Positions 55,758 through 64,000 of a stretch of DNA of 64,000 nucleotides are shown here, one piece after another (the first letter of the stretch is position 1; every line of letters starts with the position of its first letter). The notes under the pieces were generated by a model, which worked only from the letters and a program-made list of their open reading frames with translations, was not told where the DNA came from and made no database searches. This stretch comes from Mesorhizobium mediterraneum (GTDB lineage: Bacteria > Pseudomonadota > Alphaproteobacteria > Rhizobiales > Rhizobiaceae), in the NCBI RefSeq assembly GCF_002284565.1, contig NZ_NPKI01000009.1, forward strand, positions 95,165-159,164. Direction: 5' to 3'. A program made the translations under genes and the position numbers.

Positions 55758-57056
55758 ATGTCAGTCCGCCGTCTCGCAGAAGCCAGCCTCCAGCCAGCCT
55801 CCTTTGCCTTCAACCGGGCGAATGCGGCAGCGGCGAAGCAATGGATCAAGAAGTATCCGAAGGGCCGCGAGCAGTCGGCGATCATCCCCTTGCTGATGCT
55901 GGCGCAGGAGCAGGAAGGCTGGGTGACCAAGGCGGCGATCGAGACGATCTCCGATATGCTCGATATGCCCTATATCCGTGGGCTCGAAGTCGCGACTTTC
56001 TACACGCAGTATCAGCTCAATCCGGTCGGCACCCGCGCGCATATCCAGGTCTGCGGCACCACGCCCTGCATGCTGCGCGGCTCGGAAGCGCTGATGGATG
56101 TGTGCCGCTCGAAGATCCATCACGATCAGTTCCACACCAACGACAAGGGCACGCTGTCGTGGGAAGAGGTCGAATGCCTCGGCGCCTGCGTCAACGCGCC
56201 GATGGTGATGATTTTCAAGGACACGTTCGAGGACCTGACGCCGGAGCGGCTTGCCGAGATCATCGATCTCTACGATGCCGGCAAGGGCGCCTCAGTGACG
56301 CCGGGGCCGCAGAACGGCCGCATCACCTCAGAGCCGATCAGCGGTCTGACGACGCTGAAGAACGAAAAGGCAATCCTGAAGACGACACGCGACAGGGAAG
56401 CCAAGGCGGCGGCCAAGGCCGCGCAAGGTGCAGCGTCGACTGCCGCCGCGGTGCCGGCTCCGGTCGCGCAGGCACTGGCTGCCCCCGTTGCGCCATCGAA
56501 AGCCAGCAAGCCGAAGACCGATGCGCCTGAAACCAGCCCGGCGCTGAGATCGCCTTCGCCGACAAAGGTCGCACCAGAGACGGAAAAGGCGGCGAGCGTC
56601 GCCGCACCGCGGCATTCGGCGGCCAACGCCAACAAGGCCGCGCCGGAGGTCGAAAAGGTTTCGAAACAGCGTAGCGGTCCCATAATCAAGGCTGAGCCAG
56701 CGGCCGCTTTCAAGGCGCCCGACGCTAAGGGCGCACAGCTCGGCGCAGCCGCCAAGCGTGCCAAGCCTTCGCTCGAGGACAAGAACCGTCCGGCCGGCAT
56801 CGCAAAGCCGGCACTGGTCGACGACCTCAAGCTGATCTCGGGGGTCGGCCCGAAGATCGAGGGCATCCTGCATTCGCTTGGCATCTTCACTTATGCGCAA
56901 GTCGCATCCTGGAAGAAGGCCGAGCGCGAATGGGTCGACGGCTATCTCAGCTTCCACGGCCGCATTCAGCGCGAAGACTGGGTCAAGCAGGCCAAGGCGC
57001 TCGCCAAGGGCGGGGTCGCCGAATATATCCGCGTCTTCGGCAAGAAGCCGGTCTGA
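55758..57056 (+). CDS. nuoE: NADH-quinone oxidoreductase subunit E with C-terminal HhH-like extension
   Basis: 432 aa, far longer than the usual 160-220. Residues about 1-200 are the thioredoxin-like [2Fe-2S] subunit, with ligands in [12 protein letters not shown] and [12 protein letters not shown]. An Ala/Pro/Lys-rich linker (about 215-350) follows, then a domain [40 protein letters not shown] and [20 protein letters not shown]. The same domain ends the extra gene at 58500. It looks like a helix-hairpin-helix fold. Confidence 0.95.
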   Translation: MSVRRLAEASLQPASFAFNRANAAAAKQWIKKYPKGREQSAIIPLLMLAQEQEGWVTKAAIETISDMLDMPYIRGLEVATFYTQYQLNPVGTRAHIQVCGTTPCMLRGSEALMDVCRSKIHHDQFHTNDKGTLSWEEVECLGACVNAPMVMIFKDTFEDLTPERLAEIIDLYDAGKGASVTPGPQNGRITSEPISGLTTLKNEKAILKTTRDREAKAAAKAAQGAASTAAAVPAPVAQALAAPVAPSKASKPKTDAPETSPALRSPSPTKVAPETEKAASVAAPRHSAANANKAAPEVEKVSKQRSGPIIKAEPAAAFKAPDAKGAQLGAAAKRAKPSLEDKNRPAGIAKPALVDDLKLISGVGPKIEGILHSLGIFTYAQVASWKKAEREWVDGYLSFHGRIQREDWVKQAKALAKGGVAEYIRVFGKKPV

Positions 57057-57066
57057 GGAACGAACA

Positions 57067-58371
57067 ATGCTTCAGGACAGAGACCGCATCTTCAACAACA
57101 TCTACGGCCGCTTCGACAAGTCGCTGGCCGGCGCAATGGCGCGCGGCGCCTGGGACAACACGCCAGGCATCATCGCCAAGGGGCGCGACTGGATCGTCAA
57201 CGAGATGAAGGCATCAGGCTTGCGCGGTCGCGGCGGCGCCGGCTTCCCGACCGGGCTGAAATGGTCGTTCATGCCCAAGCAGAGCGACGGCCGGCCGAGC
57301 TATCTTGTCGTCAACGCCGACGAATCCGAGCCCGGCACCTGCAAGGACCGCGATATATTGCGCCATGACCCGCACACGCTGGTCGAGGGCTGCCTGATTG
57401 CCGGCTTCGCCATGGGCGCGATCGCCGCCTACATCTATGTGCGCGGCGAGTTCATCCGCGAGCGCGAGGCGCTGCAGCGCGCCATCGACGAGGCCTATGA
57501 GGCCAAGCTGATCGGCAAGAACAACACGTCCGGCTACGACTTCGACATCTACATGCACCATGGCGCCGGCGCCTATATCTGCGGCGAGGAAACGGCGCTG
57601 CTCGAAAGCCTCGAAGGCAAGAAGGGCCAGCCGCGGCTGAAGCCGCCATTCCCGGCCAATGTCGGCCTCTATGGCTGCCCGACGACGGTCAACAATGTCG
57701 AGTCCATCGCGGTGGCGCCGACCATCCTGCGCCGCGGTGCGGCCTGGTTCTCGTCCTTCGGGCGGCCCAACAATGTCGGCACAAAGCTGTTCTGCATCTC
57801 CGGCCACGTCAACAATCCGTGCACCGTCGAAGAGGCGATGTCGATCCCGTTCCGCGAGCTGATCGAGACGCATTGCGGCGGCATTCGCGGCGGCTGGGAC
57901 AATCTGCTGGCGGTCATTCCGGGCGGCGCTTCGGTGCCGCTGGTGCCGGCGGAGCAGATCATCGACGCGCCGATGGATTTCGATGCGCTGCGCGACCTGA
58001 AATCGGGCCTTGGCACGGCGGCTGTCATCGTCATGGACAAATCGACCGATATCGTGAAGGCGATCGCGCGGCTTTCCTACTTCTACAAGCACGAGAGCTG
58101 CGGCCAGTGCACGCCGTGCCGCGAAGGCACCGGCTGGATGTGGCGGGTGATGGAGCGGCTGGTGCGCGGCGAGGCGCAGAAGCGTGAGATCGACATGCTG
58201 CTCGACGTGACCAAGCAGGTCGAGGGCCATACGATCTGCGCGCTGGGCGATGCGGCGGCGTGGCCGATCCAGGGCCTGATGCGGCATTTCCGCGGCGAGG
58301 TGGAGCGGCGTATCAACGAGTTTTCGCGCAATGCGCACCGGGCAGAGCCGGTGATGGTGGCTGCGGAATAG
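57067..58371 (+). CDS. nuoF: NADH-quinone oxidoreductase subunit F
   Basis: 434 aa from the ATG at 57067; an upstream in-frame extension overlaps nuoE and is rejected. FMN and NADH sites: [20 protein letters not shown] near residue 55 and [31 protein letters not shown]. The [4Fe-4S] cluster N3 ligands are in [20 protein letters not shown]. It oxidises NADH in the peripheral arm. It is followed by three tandem 24-bp repeats. Confidence 0.97.
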   Translation: MLQDRDRIFNNIYGRFDKSLAGAMARGAWDNTPGIIAKGRDWIVNEMKASGLRGRGGAGFPTGLKWSFMPKQSDGRPSYLVVNADESEPGTCKDRDILRHDPHTLVEGCLIAGFAMGAIAAYIYVRGEFIREREALQRAIDEAYEAKLIGKNNTSGYDFDIYMHHGAGAYICGEETALLESLEGKKGQPRLKPPFPANVGLYGCPTTVNNVESIAVAPTILRRGAAWFSSFGRPNNVGTKLFCISGHVNNPCTVEEAMSIPFRELIETHCGGIRGGWDNLLAVIPGGASVPLVPAEQIIDAPMDFDALRDLKSGLGTAAVIVMDKSTDIVKAIARLSYFYKHESCGQCTPCREGTGWMWRVMERLVRGEAQKREIDMLLDVTKQVEGHTICALGDAAAWPIQGLMRHFRGEVERRINEFSRNAHRAEPVMVAAE

Positions 58372-58376
58372 AGAAG

Positions 58377-58448
58377 TTCGAAATACGGGCAAGCGCCCGA
58401 TTTGAAATACGGGCGAATGCCCGATTTGAAATACGGGCAAACGCCCGA
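58377..58448 (+). repeat. Three tandem 24-bp hairpin repeats between nuoF and the HhH gene
   Basis: Units at 58377, 58401 and 58425, each about TTTGAAATACGGGCAAGCGC followed by CCGA, with the loop differing (AAGC, GAAT, AAAC) while the CGGGC/GCCCG stem is kept. A partial unit (TTTGAG) follows. Transcribed as RNA, it would be three small hairpins between nuoF and the next gene. Confidence 0.9.
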
Positions 58449-58499
58449 TTTGAGGAAACAGGCTCGGGGCAAACGGAAGAAACGACTAGGAGATCACCA

Positions 58500-59201
58500 A
58501 TGTCGCTGCATTCGAGACCCGATCATTTGATGCCAGATTTGGACCCGTTCGAGAAGATGAACCAGGACCTGACCAGGATGATGCCGAAGGAGATGGCGAG
58601 CGCCGTCAATCTCCTGGCGCACCCTGTCGCGGGTGCGGCAGCGATGTCGGCGCTCGGCTTCGGCCTTGCCAATCATGCCTTTGGGGTGTGGATGGGCGCG
58701 CTCTCGGGTGCCGCCGAGGCCTCGCAGCGCCTCTTCCAACCGATCGTCGACGATTTCGAGGCCAGGGTCGAACGCTTTTCAGAGACAGGGACGAACTCTT
58801 CGACCAAGGCGCGCGCGGCGACGAAAACCTTGATCGCCGAGGCGCAGTCCTTCGCCAGGGACGTAACCGATATAGCGGCAACTGCCACAGGCGATGCGCC
58901 GAACGTGGCGGATGCGAGCACCGTTGCGGGTGCCGCGCCAACCGGGTTGATGCCGGAGGATTTCAAGCAGCCCAAGGCCATGGATCGTCCGGCAAATCCG
59001 GCCGATCTCAAGGCGATATCGGGCATCGGGCCGAAGCTGGAGAAGGTGCTGAACGGCTTGGGCATCTGGACATATGGCCAGATCGCGGCATGGACGCCGG
59101 AAGAGATCGCCTGGGTCGACGATTATCTGTCGTTCAACGGCCGCATCGATCGCGACGACTGGCTTGGCCAGGCGGCGGCGCTGGCCGAGGCCAAACATTG
59201 A
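58500..59201 (+). CDS. nuo-operon protein with C-terminal HhH-like domain
   Basis: 233 aa from the ATG at 58500, which has an AGGAG ribosome-binding site; the longer frame from 58260 runs through the tandem repeats and nuoF and is not used. The N-terminal 60-135 region is alpha-helical with phasin-like character (QRLFQPIVDDFEARVERFSE). The C-terminus DLKAISGIGPKLEKVLNGLG, then IWTYGQIAAWTPEEIAWVDD and LSFNGRIDRDDWLGQ, is clearly homologous to the NuoE extension. Found between nuoF and nuoG, so probably a complex I accessory or assembly factor. Not a standard nuo subunit. Confidence 0.85.
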   Translation: MSLHSRPDHLMPDLDPFEKMNQDLTRMMPKEMASAVNLLAHPVAGAAAMSALGFGLANHAFGVWMGALSGAAEASQRLFQPIVDDFEARVERFSETGTNSSTKARAATKTLIAEAQSFARDVTDIAATATGDAPNVADASTVAGAAPTGLMPEDFKQPKAMDRPANPADLKAISGIGPKLEKVLNGLGIWTYGQIAAWTPEEIAWVDDYLSFNGRIDRDDWLGQAAALAEAKH

Positions 59202-59275
59202 ATTCAATACCGCGCGCGGTTTCGGCTGCGCCCGGAAAGAAAGATTGCGGAACGTCCGCAGGGGTTTGAGACGAC

Positions 59276-61357
59276 ATGGCAAAGCTCAAGGTCGACGGGA
59301 AAGAGATTACTGTACCCGACCACTACACGCTGCTGCAGGCGGCCGAGGACGCCGGCGCGGAAGTGCCGCGCTTCTGCTTCCATGAGCGGCTGTCGATCGC
59401 CGGCAATTGCCGCATGTGCCTGATCGAGGTGAAGGGCGGGCCGCCCAAGCCGCAGGCATCCTGTGCCATGGGCGTGCGCGACCTGCGCCCCGGCCCGAAT
59501 GGCGAAACGCCGGAAATCTTCACCAACACGCCGATGGTCAAGAAGGCCAGGGAAGGCGTGATGGAATTCCTGCTGATCAACCATCCGCTGGATTGCCCGA
59601 TCTGCGACCAGGGCGGCGAGTGCGACCTGCAAGACCAGGCGATGGCGTTCGGCGTCGATTCCTCGCGCTATCACGAGAACAAGCGGGCGGTCGAAGACAA
59701 ATATATCGGGCCGCTGGTCAAGACGATCATGAACCGCTGCATCCATTGCACGCGCTGCGTCCGCTTCACCACGGAGATAGCCGGCATTTCCGAGCTCGGC
59801 CTGATCGGCCGCGGCGAGGACGCCGAGATCACCACCTATCTCGAAAGCGCGATGACCTCGGAACTGCAGGGCAACGTCATCGACCTTTGCCCGGTCGGTG
59901 CGCTGACCTCCAAACCCTACGCCTTCCAGGCGCGGCCATGGGAGCTGACCAAGACCGAATCCATCGATGTAATGGATGCCGTCGGCTCGGCGATCCGCGT
60001 CGATTCCAGAGGCCGCGAGGTGATGCGCATCCTGCCGCGCACCAACGAGGCGGTGAACGAGGAGTGGATTTCCGACAAGACCCGTTTCATCTGGGACGGC
60101 TTGCGCACGCAGCGCCTCGACCGGCCATACGCACGCAAGGACGGCAAGCTGGCCCCGGCGAGCTGGGCCGAGGCTTTTTCCGCAATCAAGGAAGCGGTGT
60201 CGAACGCTGCACCCGACAAGATCGGCGCCATTGCTGGCGATCTCGCCGCCGTCGAGGAGATCTATGCGCTGAAGCTGCTGATGGCCTCGCTCGGCTCGAA
60301 GAACACCGACTGCCGCCAGGATGGCGCGGCGCTCGATCCGTCGCTCGGCCGGGCAAGCTATATCTTCAACCCGACCATCGAGGGCATCGAGCAGGCCGAC
60401 GCGGTGCTGATCATCGGCGCCAATCCGCGCTTCGAGGCGTCCTTGCTCAACGCCCGCATCCGCAAGCGCTGGCGGGTTGGCAACCTACCGGTCGGCGTCA
60501 TCGGCGATGTCGGCGACACGCGCTACGACTACGAGCAGCGCGGCGCCGGACCGGAATCGCTGAAGGATCTGGCCGACGGCAATGGCAAGTTCTTCCAGGT
60601 GCTGAAGAAAGCGACGCACCCGCTGATCATAGTCGGCCAAGGCGCGCTGGCGCGCTCGGATGGCGCGGCCGTGCTCGGCCAGGCGGCCAAGCTTGCCATC
60701 GCCGTCAATGCCTCGAGAGCCGACTGGAACGGCTTTGCGGTGCTGCACACTGCCGCGGGCCGGGTCGGCGGTCTCGATGTCGGCTTCGTGCCGGGCGAGG
60801 GCGGCAAGAACGTCGCCGGCATGCTGGGCGACACGGACGTGCTGTTCCTGCTCGGCGCCGACGAGATCGACATGGCCAAGACCGGCGGCGCCTTCGTCGT
60901 CTATATCGGCACGCATGGCGACCAGGGCGCGCACCGCGCCGACGTCATCCTGCCGGGCGCCGCCTATACCGAAAAGTCGGGCACCTACGTCAACACCGAG
61001 GGCCGCGTGCAGCAGACCAACCGTGCCGGCTTCGCGCCAGGCGATGCGCGCGAGGACTGGGCGATCCTGCGGGCGCTGTCGGATGTGCTGGGCAAGAAGC
61101 TGCCGTTCGATTCGCTGCCGCAGCTTCGCGCAAAACTCTATTCTGAATACCCGCATCTGGCCCGCATCGATCAAGTCGCGGCCGGCAACGCCGATGATAT
61201 CGCCGGGGTGGCGAAGCTTGGCGGGCGGCTGAGCAAGGGTACCTTCACCTCGCCGGTCAAGGATTTCTACCTGACCAACCCGATCGCGCGGGCTTCCGCC
61301 GTGATGGCGGAATGCTCGGCGCTGGCGAAAAACGGCTTCAGGCAGGCGGCGGAATAA
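59276..61357 (+). CDS. nuoG: NADH-quinone oxidoreductase subunit G
   Basis: 693 aa. N-terminal [2Fe-2S] ferredoxin domain ([19 protein letters not shown]), two [4Fe-4S] clusters ([20 protein letters not shown] with the following His, and [18 protein letters not shown]), then a molybdopterin-oxidoreductase-like C-terminal domain. Shorter C-terminal region than E. coli NuoG, normal for alphaproteobacteria. Starts 74 bp after the HhH gene and ends 2 bp before nuoH. Confidence 0.97.
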   Translation: MAKLKVDGKEITVPDHYTLLQAAEDAGAEVPRFCFHERLSIAGNCRMCLIEVKGGPPKPQASCAMGVRDLRPGPNGETPEIFTNTPMVKKAREGVMEFLLINHPLDCPICDQGGECDLQDQAMAFGVDSSRYHENKRAVEDKYIGPLVKTIMNRCIHCTRCVRFTTEIAGISELGLIGRGEDAEITTYLESAMTSELQGNVIDLCPVGALTSKPYAFQARPWELTKTESIDVMDAVGSAIRVDSRGREVMRILPRTNEAVNEEWISDKTRFIWDGLRTQRLDRPYARKDGKLAPASWAEAFSAIKEAVSNAAPDKIGAIAGDLAAVEEIYALKLLMASLGSKNTDCRQDGAALDPSLGRASYIFNPTIEGIEQADAVLIIGANPRFEASLLNARIRKRWRVGNLPVGVIGDVGDTRYDYEQRGAGPESLKDLADGNGKFFQVLKKATHPLIIVGQGALARSDGAAVLGQAAKLAIAVNASRADWNGFAVLHTAAGRVGGLDVGFVPGEGGKNVAGMLGDTDVLFLLGADEIDMAKTGGAFVVYIGTHGDQGAHRADVILPGAAYTEKSGTYVNTEGRVQQTNRAGFAPGDAREDWAILRALSDVLGKKLPFDSLPQLRAKLYSEYPHLARIDQVAAGNADDIAGVAKLGGRLSKGTFTSPVKDFYLTNPIARASAVMAECSALAKNGFRQAAE

Positions 61358-61359
61358 GC

Positions 61360-62403
61360 ATGGACACCTTCTTCTCCTTTTACGTGCTGCCGGCGCTGAT
61401 CATCCTGTTGAAGTCGGTCGTGCTGATCGTCGTGCTGTTGATCTTCGTCGCCTACATCCTGTACGCGGACCGCAAAATCTGGGCGGCGGTGCAGTTGCGC
61501 CGTGGCCCGAACGTCGTCGGCCCATGGGGCACGCTGCAGGCTTTCGCCGACCTTCTGAAGTTCGTGTTCAAGGAGCCGGTGATTCCGTCCGGCGCCAACA
61601 AGGGCGTTTTTCTCCTGGCGCCGCTGGTGTCGGCTGTGCTGGCGATCTCGGCCTGGGCGGTCATCCCGGTCAACGAGGGCTGGGCGATCGCCAACGTCAA
61701 TGTCGGCATCCTCTATGTCTTCGCCATCTCCTCGCTCGAGGTCTATGGCGTGATCATGGGCGGCTGGGCGTCCAACTCGAAATATCCGTTCCTCGGCGCG
61801 CTGCGCTCGGCGGCACAGATGGTGTCCTACGAAGTCTCGATCGGCTTTGTCATCGTCACCGTGCTGCTTTGCGTCGGCTCGCTCAACCTGTCCGATATCG
61901 TGCTGTCGCAGCAGGATGGGCTGGGGACGCGGGTTGGCCTGCCCAACACCTTCCTTGACTGGCATTGGCTGTCGCTGTTCCCGATGTTCGTCATCTTCTT
62001 CATCTCGGCGCTGGCCGAGACGAACCGCCCGCCCTTCGACCTTGTGGAAGCCGAATCGGAACTCGTCGCCGGCCATATGGTCGAATATTCGTCGACGCCG
62101 TTCCTGCTGTTCTTCCTCGGCGAATATGTCGCCATCGTGCTGATGTGCGCGCTGGCCACCATCCTGTTCCTCGGCGGCTGGCTGCCGCCCTTCGACTTCG
62201 CTCCCTTCACCTGGGTGCCGGGTCTGATCTGGTTCGTGCTCAAGGTCTGCCTGGTGTTCTTCATGATCTCGATGGTCAAGGCCTTCGTGCCGCGCTACCG
62301 CTACGACCAGCTGATGCGGCTCGGCTGGAAGGTCTTCCTGCCGATCTCGCTGGCGATGGTGGTGATTGTCGCCGCGTTTCTCAAGATCACGGGGTTTGCG
62401 TGA
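61360..62403 (+). CDS. nuoH: NADH-quinone oxidoreductase subunit H
   Basis: 347 aa from the ATG at 61360. Eight or so membrane segments; the family marks are [20 protein letters not shown] near residue 35 and [20 protein letters not shown] near residue 220. It forms the quinone channel entrance with NuoB/D. The stop overlaps the nuoI start by one base (TGATG). Confidence 0.97.
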   Translation: MDTFFSFYVLPALIILLKSVVLIVVLLIFVAYILYADRKIWAAVQLRRGPNVVGPWGTLQAFADLLKFVFKEPVIPSGANKGVFLLAPLVSAVLAISAWAVIPVNEGWAIANVNVGILYVFAISSLEVYGVIMGGWASNSKYPFLGALRSAAQMVSYEVSIGFVIVTVLLCVGSLNLSDIVLSQQDGLGTRVGLPNTFLDWHWLSLFPMFVIFFISALAETNRPPFDLVEAESELVAGHMVEYSSTPFLLFFLGEYVAIVLMCALATILFLGGWLPPFDFAPFTWVPGLIWFVLKVCLVFFMISMVKAFVPRYRYDQLMRLGWKVFLPISLAMVVIVAAFLKITGFA

Positions 62404-62894
62404 TGTCCGCTCTAGCCCAAGCCGCCAAGTCGCTGCTCCTGCAGGATTTCGTCAGCGCCTTCTTCCTGTCGATGCGCCAGTTCTTCGCGCCGAAGGAAAC
62501 GATCAACTATCCGCACGAGAAGGGGCCGGTGAGCCCGCGCTTCCGCGGCGAGCATGCGCTGCGCCGCTATCCGAACGGCGAGGAACGCTGCATCGCTTGC
62601 AAATTGTGCGAGGCGATCTGCCCGGCGCAGGCCATCACTATCGAGGCCGGCCCGCGCCGCAATGACGGCACGCGCCGCACCGTGCGCTACGACATCGATA
62701 TGGTGAAGTGCATCTATTGCGGCTTCTGCCAGGAGGCCTGCCCGGTCGACGCCATTGTCGAGGGGCCGAATTTCGAATTCGCGACCGAGACGCGCGAGGA
62801 ACTTTATTACGACAAGGATAAGCTGCTGGCCAATGGCGACCGCTGGGAGCGCGAACTGGCGCGCAACCTCTCGCTGGATGCGCCGTACCGCTGA
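62403..62894 (+). CDS. nuoI: NADH-quinone oxidoreductase subunit I
   Basis: 163 aa from the ATG at 62403. Two 8Fe-ferredoxin motifs: [15 protein letters not shown] and [15 protein letters not shown], which bind clusters N6a and N6b. The N-terminal amphipathic region [20 protein letters not shown] contacts the membrane arm. Length is normal. Confidence 0.97.
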   Translation: MSALAQAAKSLLLQDFVSAFFLSMRQFFAPKETINYPHEKGPVSPRFRGEHALRRYPNGEERCIACKLCEAICPAQAITIEAGPRRNDGTRRTVRYDIDMVKCIYCGFCQEACPVDAIVEGPNFEFATETREELYYDKDKLLANGDRWERELARNLSLDAPYR

Positions 62895-62929
62895 CATTTG
62901 ACGCATGGACGGGGCGAGCGGCCTCGTTC

Positions 62930-63041
62930 AGAGGATGATCCCGAAAAGTTGCAGACTTTTCGGACAAGATCCTCCTCCGGAATTGAAAGTGTCGCATGTT
63001 TTCTTTCGATCCGGGTCTTTCAACCCGATCGAAACATGCGA
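62930..63041. repeat. Bipartite RIME-like palindromic repeat, copy 3
   Basis: Unit 1 (62930-62976) has ends AGAGGATGATC/GATCCTCCT with CCGAAAAGT/ACTTTTCGG inside. Unit 2 (62992-63041) has TCGCATGTTT/AAACATGCGA with TTTCGATC/GATCGAAA inside. It lies within the nuo operon between nuoI and nuoJ, and the 232-bp gap is otherwise empty. Confidence 0.85.
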
Positions 63042-63126
63042 TAGGAACACGAAACTTGCGACCGGAGGCGGTGGCAAACATCGAACAGGACGAGCGTCCT
63101 GTTTGGACAGAAACCCGGGGGAACCC

Positions 63127-63747
63127 ATGCTGAACGGACTAGAGGCGGCCTTTTTCTACCTCTTCGCCTTTGTCGCGGTGGCGTCGGCGTTCATGGTCAT
63201 TTCGGCGCGCAATCCCGTGCATTCGGTGCTGTTCCTGATCCTGACCTTCTTCAACGCCGCCGGCCTGTTCATGCTGACCGGCGCCGAGTTCCTGGCGATG
63301 ATCCTGCTCGTCGTCTATGTCGGCGCGGTCATGGTGCTGTTCCTGTTCGTCGTCATGATGCTCGACGTCGATTTCGCCGAAATGAAGGAAGGCGCCCTGC
63401 AATACGCGCCGATCGGCGCGCTGGTCGGGCTGATCCTGGCGGCGGAACTGATCGTCGTGCTCGGCGGCTATACGTTCGCGCCGCAACTGGCCGCGACGGT
63501 CTCAAAGCCCATTCCGGACCTTGCCGCGCGCTCGAACACGGCAGCGCTCGGCGACATCCTCTATACCGACTACCTCTATTACTTCCAAATTGCGGGCCTC
63601 ATACTGCTGGTCGCCATGATCGGCGCCATCGTGCTGACGCTGCGCCATAAACCGGGCGTCAAGCGGCAGTCGATCGCTGCCCAGGTCGGCCGCACGCCGG
63701 CGACTGGAATGGAAATCCGCAAGGTCAAGACGGGCGAAGGAATCTGA
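63127..63747 (+). CDS. nuoJ: NADH-quinone oxidoreductase subunit J
   Basis: 206 aa from the ATG at 63127, preceded by GGGGGAA. Five hydrophobic segments: [58 protein letters not shown] and two more. It contributes to proton pumping in the membrane arm. It is separated from nuoI by a RIME-like repeat but is co-oriented, and nuoK follows at once. Confidence 0.96.
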   Translation: MLNGLEAAFFYLFAFVAVASAFMVISARNPVHSVLFLILTFFNAAGLFMLTGAEFLAMILLVVYVGAVMVLFLFVVMMLDVDFAEMKEGALQYAPIGALVGLILAAELIVVLGGYTFAPQLAATVSKPIPDLAARSNTAALGDILYTDYLYYFQIAGLILLVAMIGAIVLTLRHKPGVKRQSIAAQVGRTPATGMEIRKVKTGEGI

Positions 63748-63748
63748 G

Positions 63749-64000
63749 ATGACCGTCGGCATCGCACACTTTCTGACCGTATCGGCAATCCTGTTCACGC
63801 TCGGCGTGTTCGGCATTTTCCTCAACCGCAGGAACATCATCGTCATCCTGATGTCGATCGAGTTGATCCTGCTCGCGGTCAACATCAATTTCGTCGCCTT
63901 CTCGGCAGCGCTCGGCGATCTCGTCGGACAGGTATTCGCGTTGTTCGTGCTGACGGTCGCAGCGGCTGAAGCCGCGATCGGCCTCGCCATTCTCGTCGTC
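63749..64000 (+). CDS. nuoK: NADH-quinone oxidoreductase subunit K (cut by window end)
   Basis: The first 84 codons are present, starting [20 protein letters not shown]. The conserved [20 protein letters not shown] (with the proton-channel Glu) and [18 protein letters not shown] are visible. Truncated only by the window edge. Normal length would be about 102 aa. Confidence 0.95.
   Translation, partial: MTVGIAHFLTVSAILFTLGVFGIFLNRRNIIVILMSIELILLAVNINFVAFSAALGDLVGQVFALFVLTVAAAEAAIGLAILVV

Noticed and set aside
58377..58448. Possible CRISPR array
   Set aside because: The units are contiguous with no spacers, only three copies, and no cas genes are nearby.
58260..59201. Longer protein with KFEIRANARFEIRANARFE repeats
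   Set aside because: The repeats come from translating the 24-bp intergenic hairpins; the ATG at 58500 with an AGGAG site is the real start.

Overview
The window reads as chromosome of a Mesorhizobium-type alphaproteobacterium (Rhizobiales). Pointers are the high GC content, ATGA/GTGA-coupled genes, bipartite RIME-like intergenic palindromes, a BA14K-family protein, the oxygen-dependent (CobG-type) cobalamin pathway and an alphaproteobacterial nuo operon. This assignment is inference from style and gene content, because no database search was possible.

Layout. 1-5.5 kb: a hairpin repeat, a HerA-type ATPase, an XRE-cupin regulator, a small conserved protein, a GNAT acetyltransferase and a flavin monooxygenase. 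5.7-8.4 kb: ilvBN behind a branched-chain leader peptide and attenuator. 8.5-13.7 kb: a LysE exporter and an RND efflux pair. 13.8-15.4 kb: a cobalt-type nitrile hydratase operon. 15.5-24.3 kb: a RecD-like helicase, a STAS protein, pdxJ, kup, and several regulator/enzyme pairs (HxlR-QorB type, MarR-GST with three operators, TetR-DUF1772). 24.3-25.6 kb: ilvC, with a duplicated 3' tail. 25.6-33.6 kb: PilZ, BA14K, an EEP-family phosphodiesterase, Nudix, a MacAB-like exporter and PhzF. 33.7-35.2 kb: tRNA-Lys followed by an AT-richer single-gene island encoding a winged-helix/nucleoside-deoxyribosyltransferase-like protein. 35.2-51.5 kb: a large cobalamin cluster behind one B12 riboswitch. 51.5-52.7 kb: a YcaQ-like protein. 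53.0-64.0 kb: nuoA to nuoK, cut by the window end.

Function. The ilv genes (ilvBN, ilvC) cover the first two steps of branched-chain amino acid synthesis, and the leader region suggests attenuation. The cob genes run as DUF1636-cobW-cobN-cobG-cobH-cobI-cobJ, then cobL-cobE-cobM-cobA-cobB-cobS-cobT, all on the minus strand. Ten junctions are 4-nt stop/start overlaps; cobK sits antisense in the middle. The nuo operon encodes complex I plus an extra protein carrying the same C-terminal helix-hairpin-helix-like domain that is fused to NuoE.

Most notable observations: (1) long palindromic repeats sit in frame inside cobG (one) and cobN (two, from two families), so the proteins carry repeat-encoded peptides, as Rickettsia palindromic elements do; (2) the orphan wHTH-NDT-like gene next to tRNA-Lys is a candidate defence effector, preceded by a possible structured RNA; (3) the ilvB leader peptide is probably translated from a leaderless transcript; (4) a hairpin repeat family has arms and apical stem that differ between copies but keep pairing; (5) the end of ilvC is duplicated around a ~60-bp hairpin insert.
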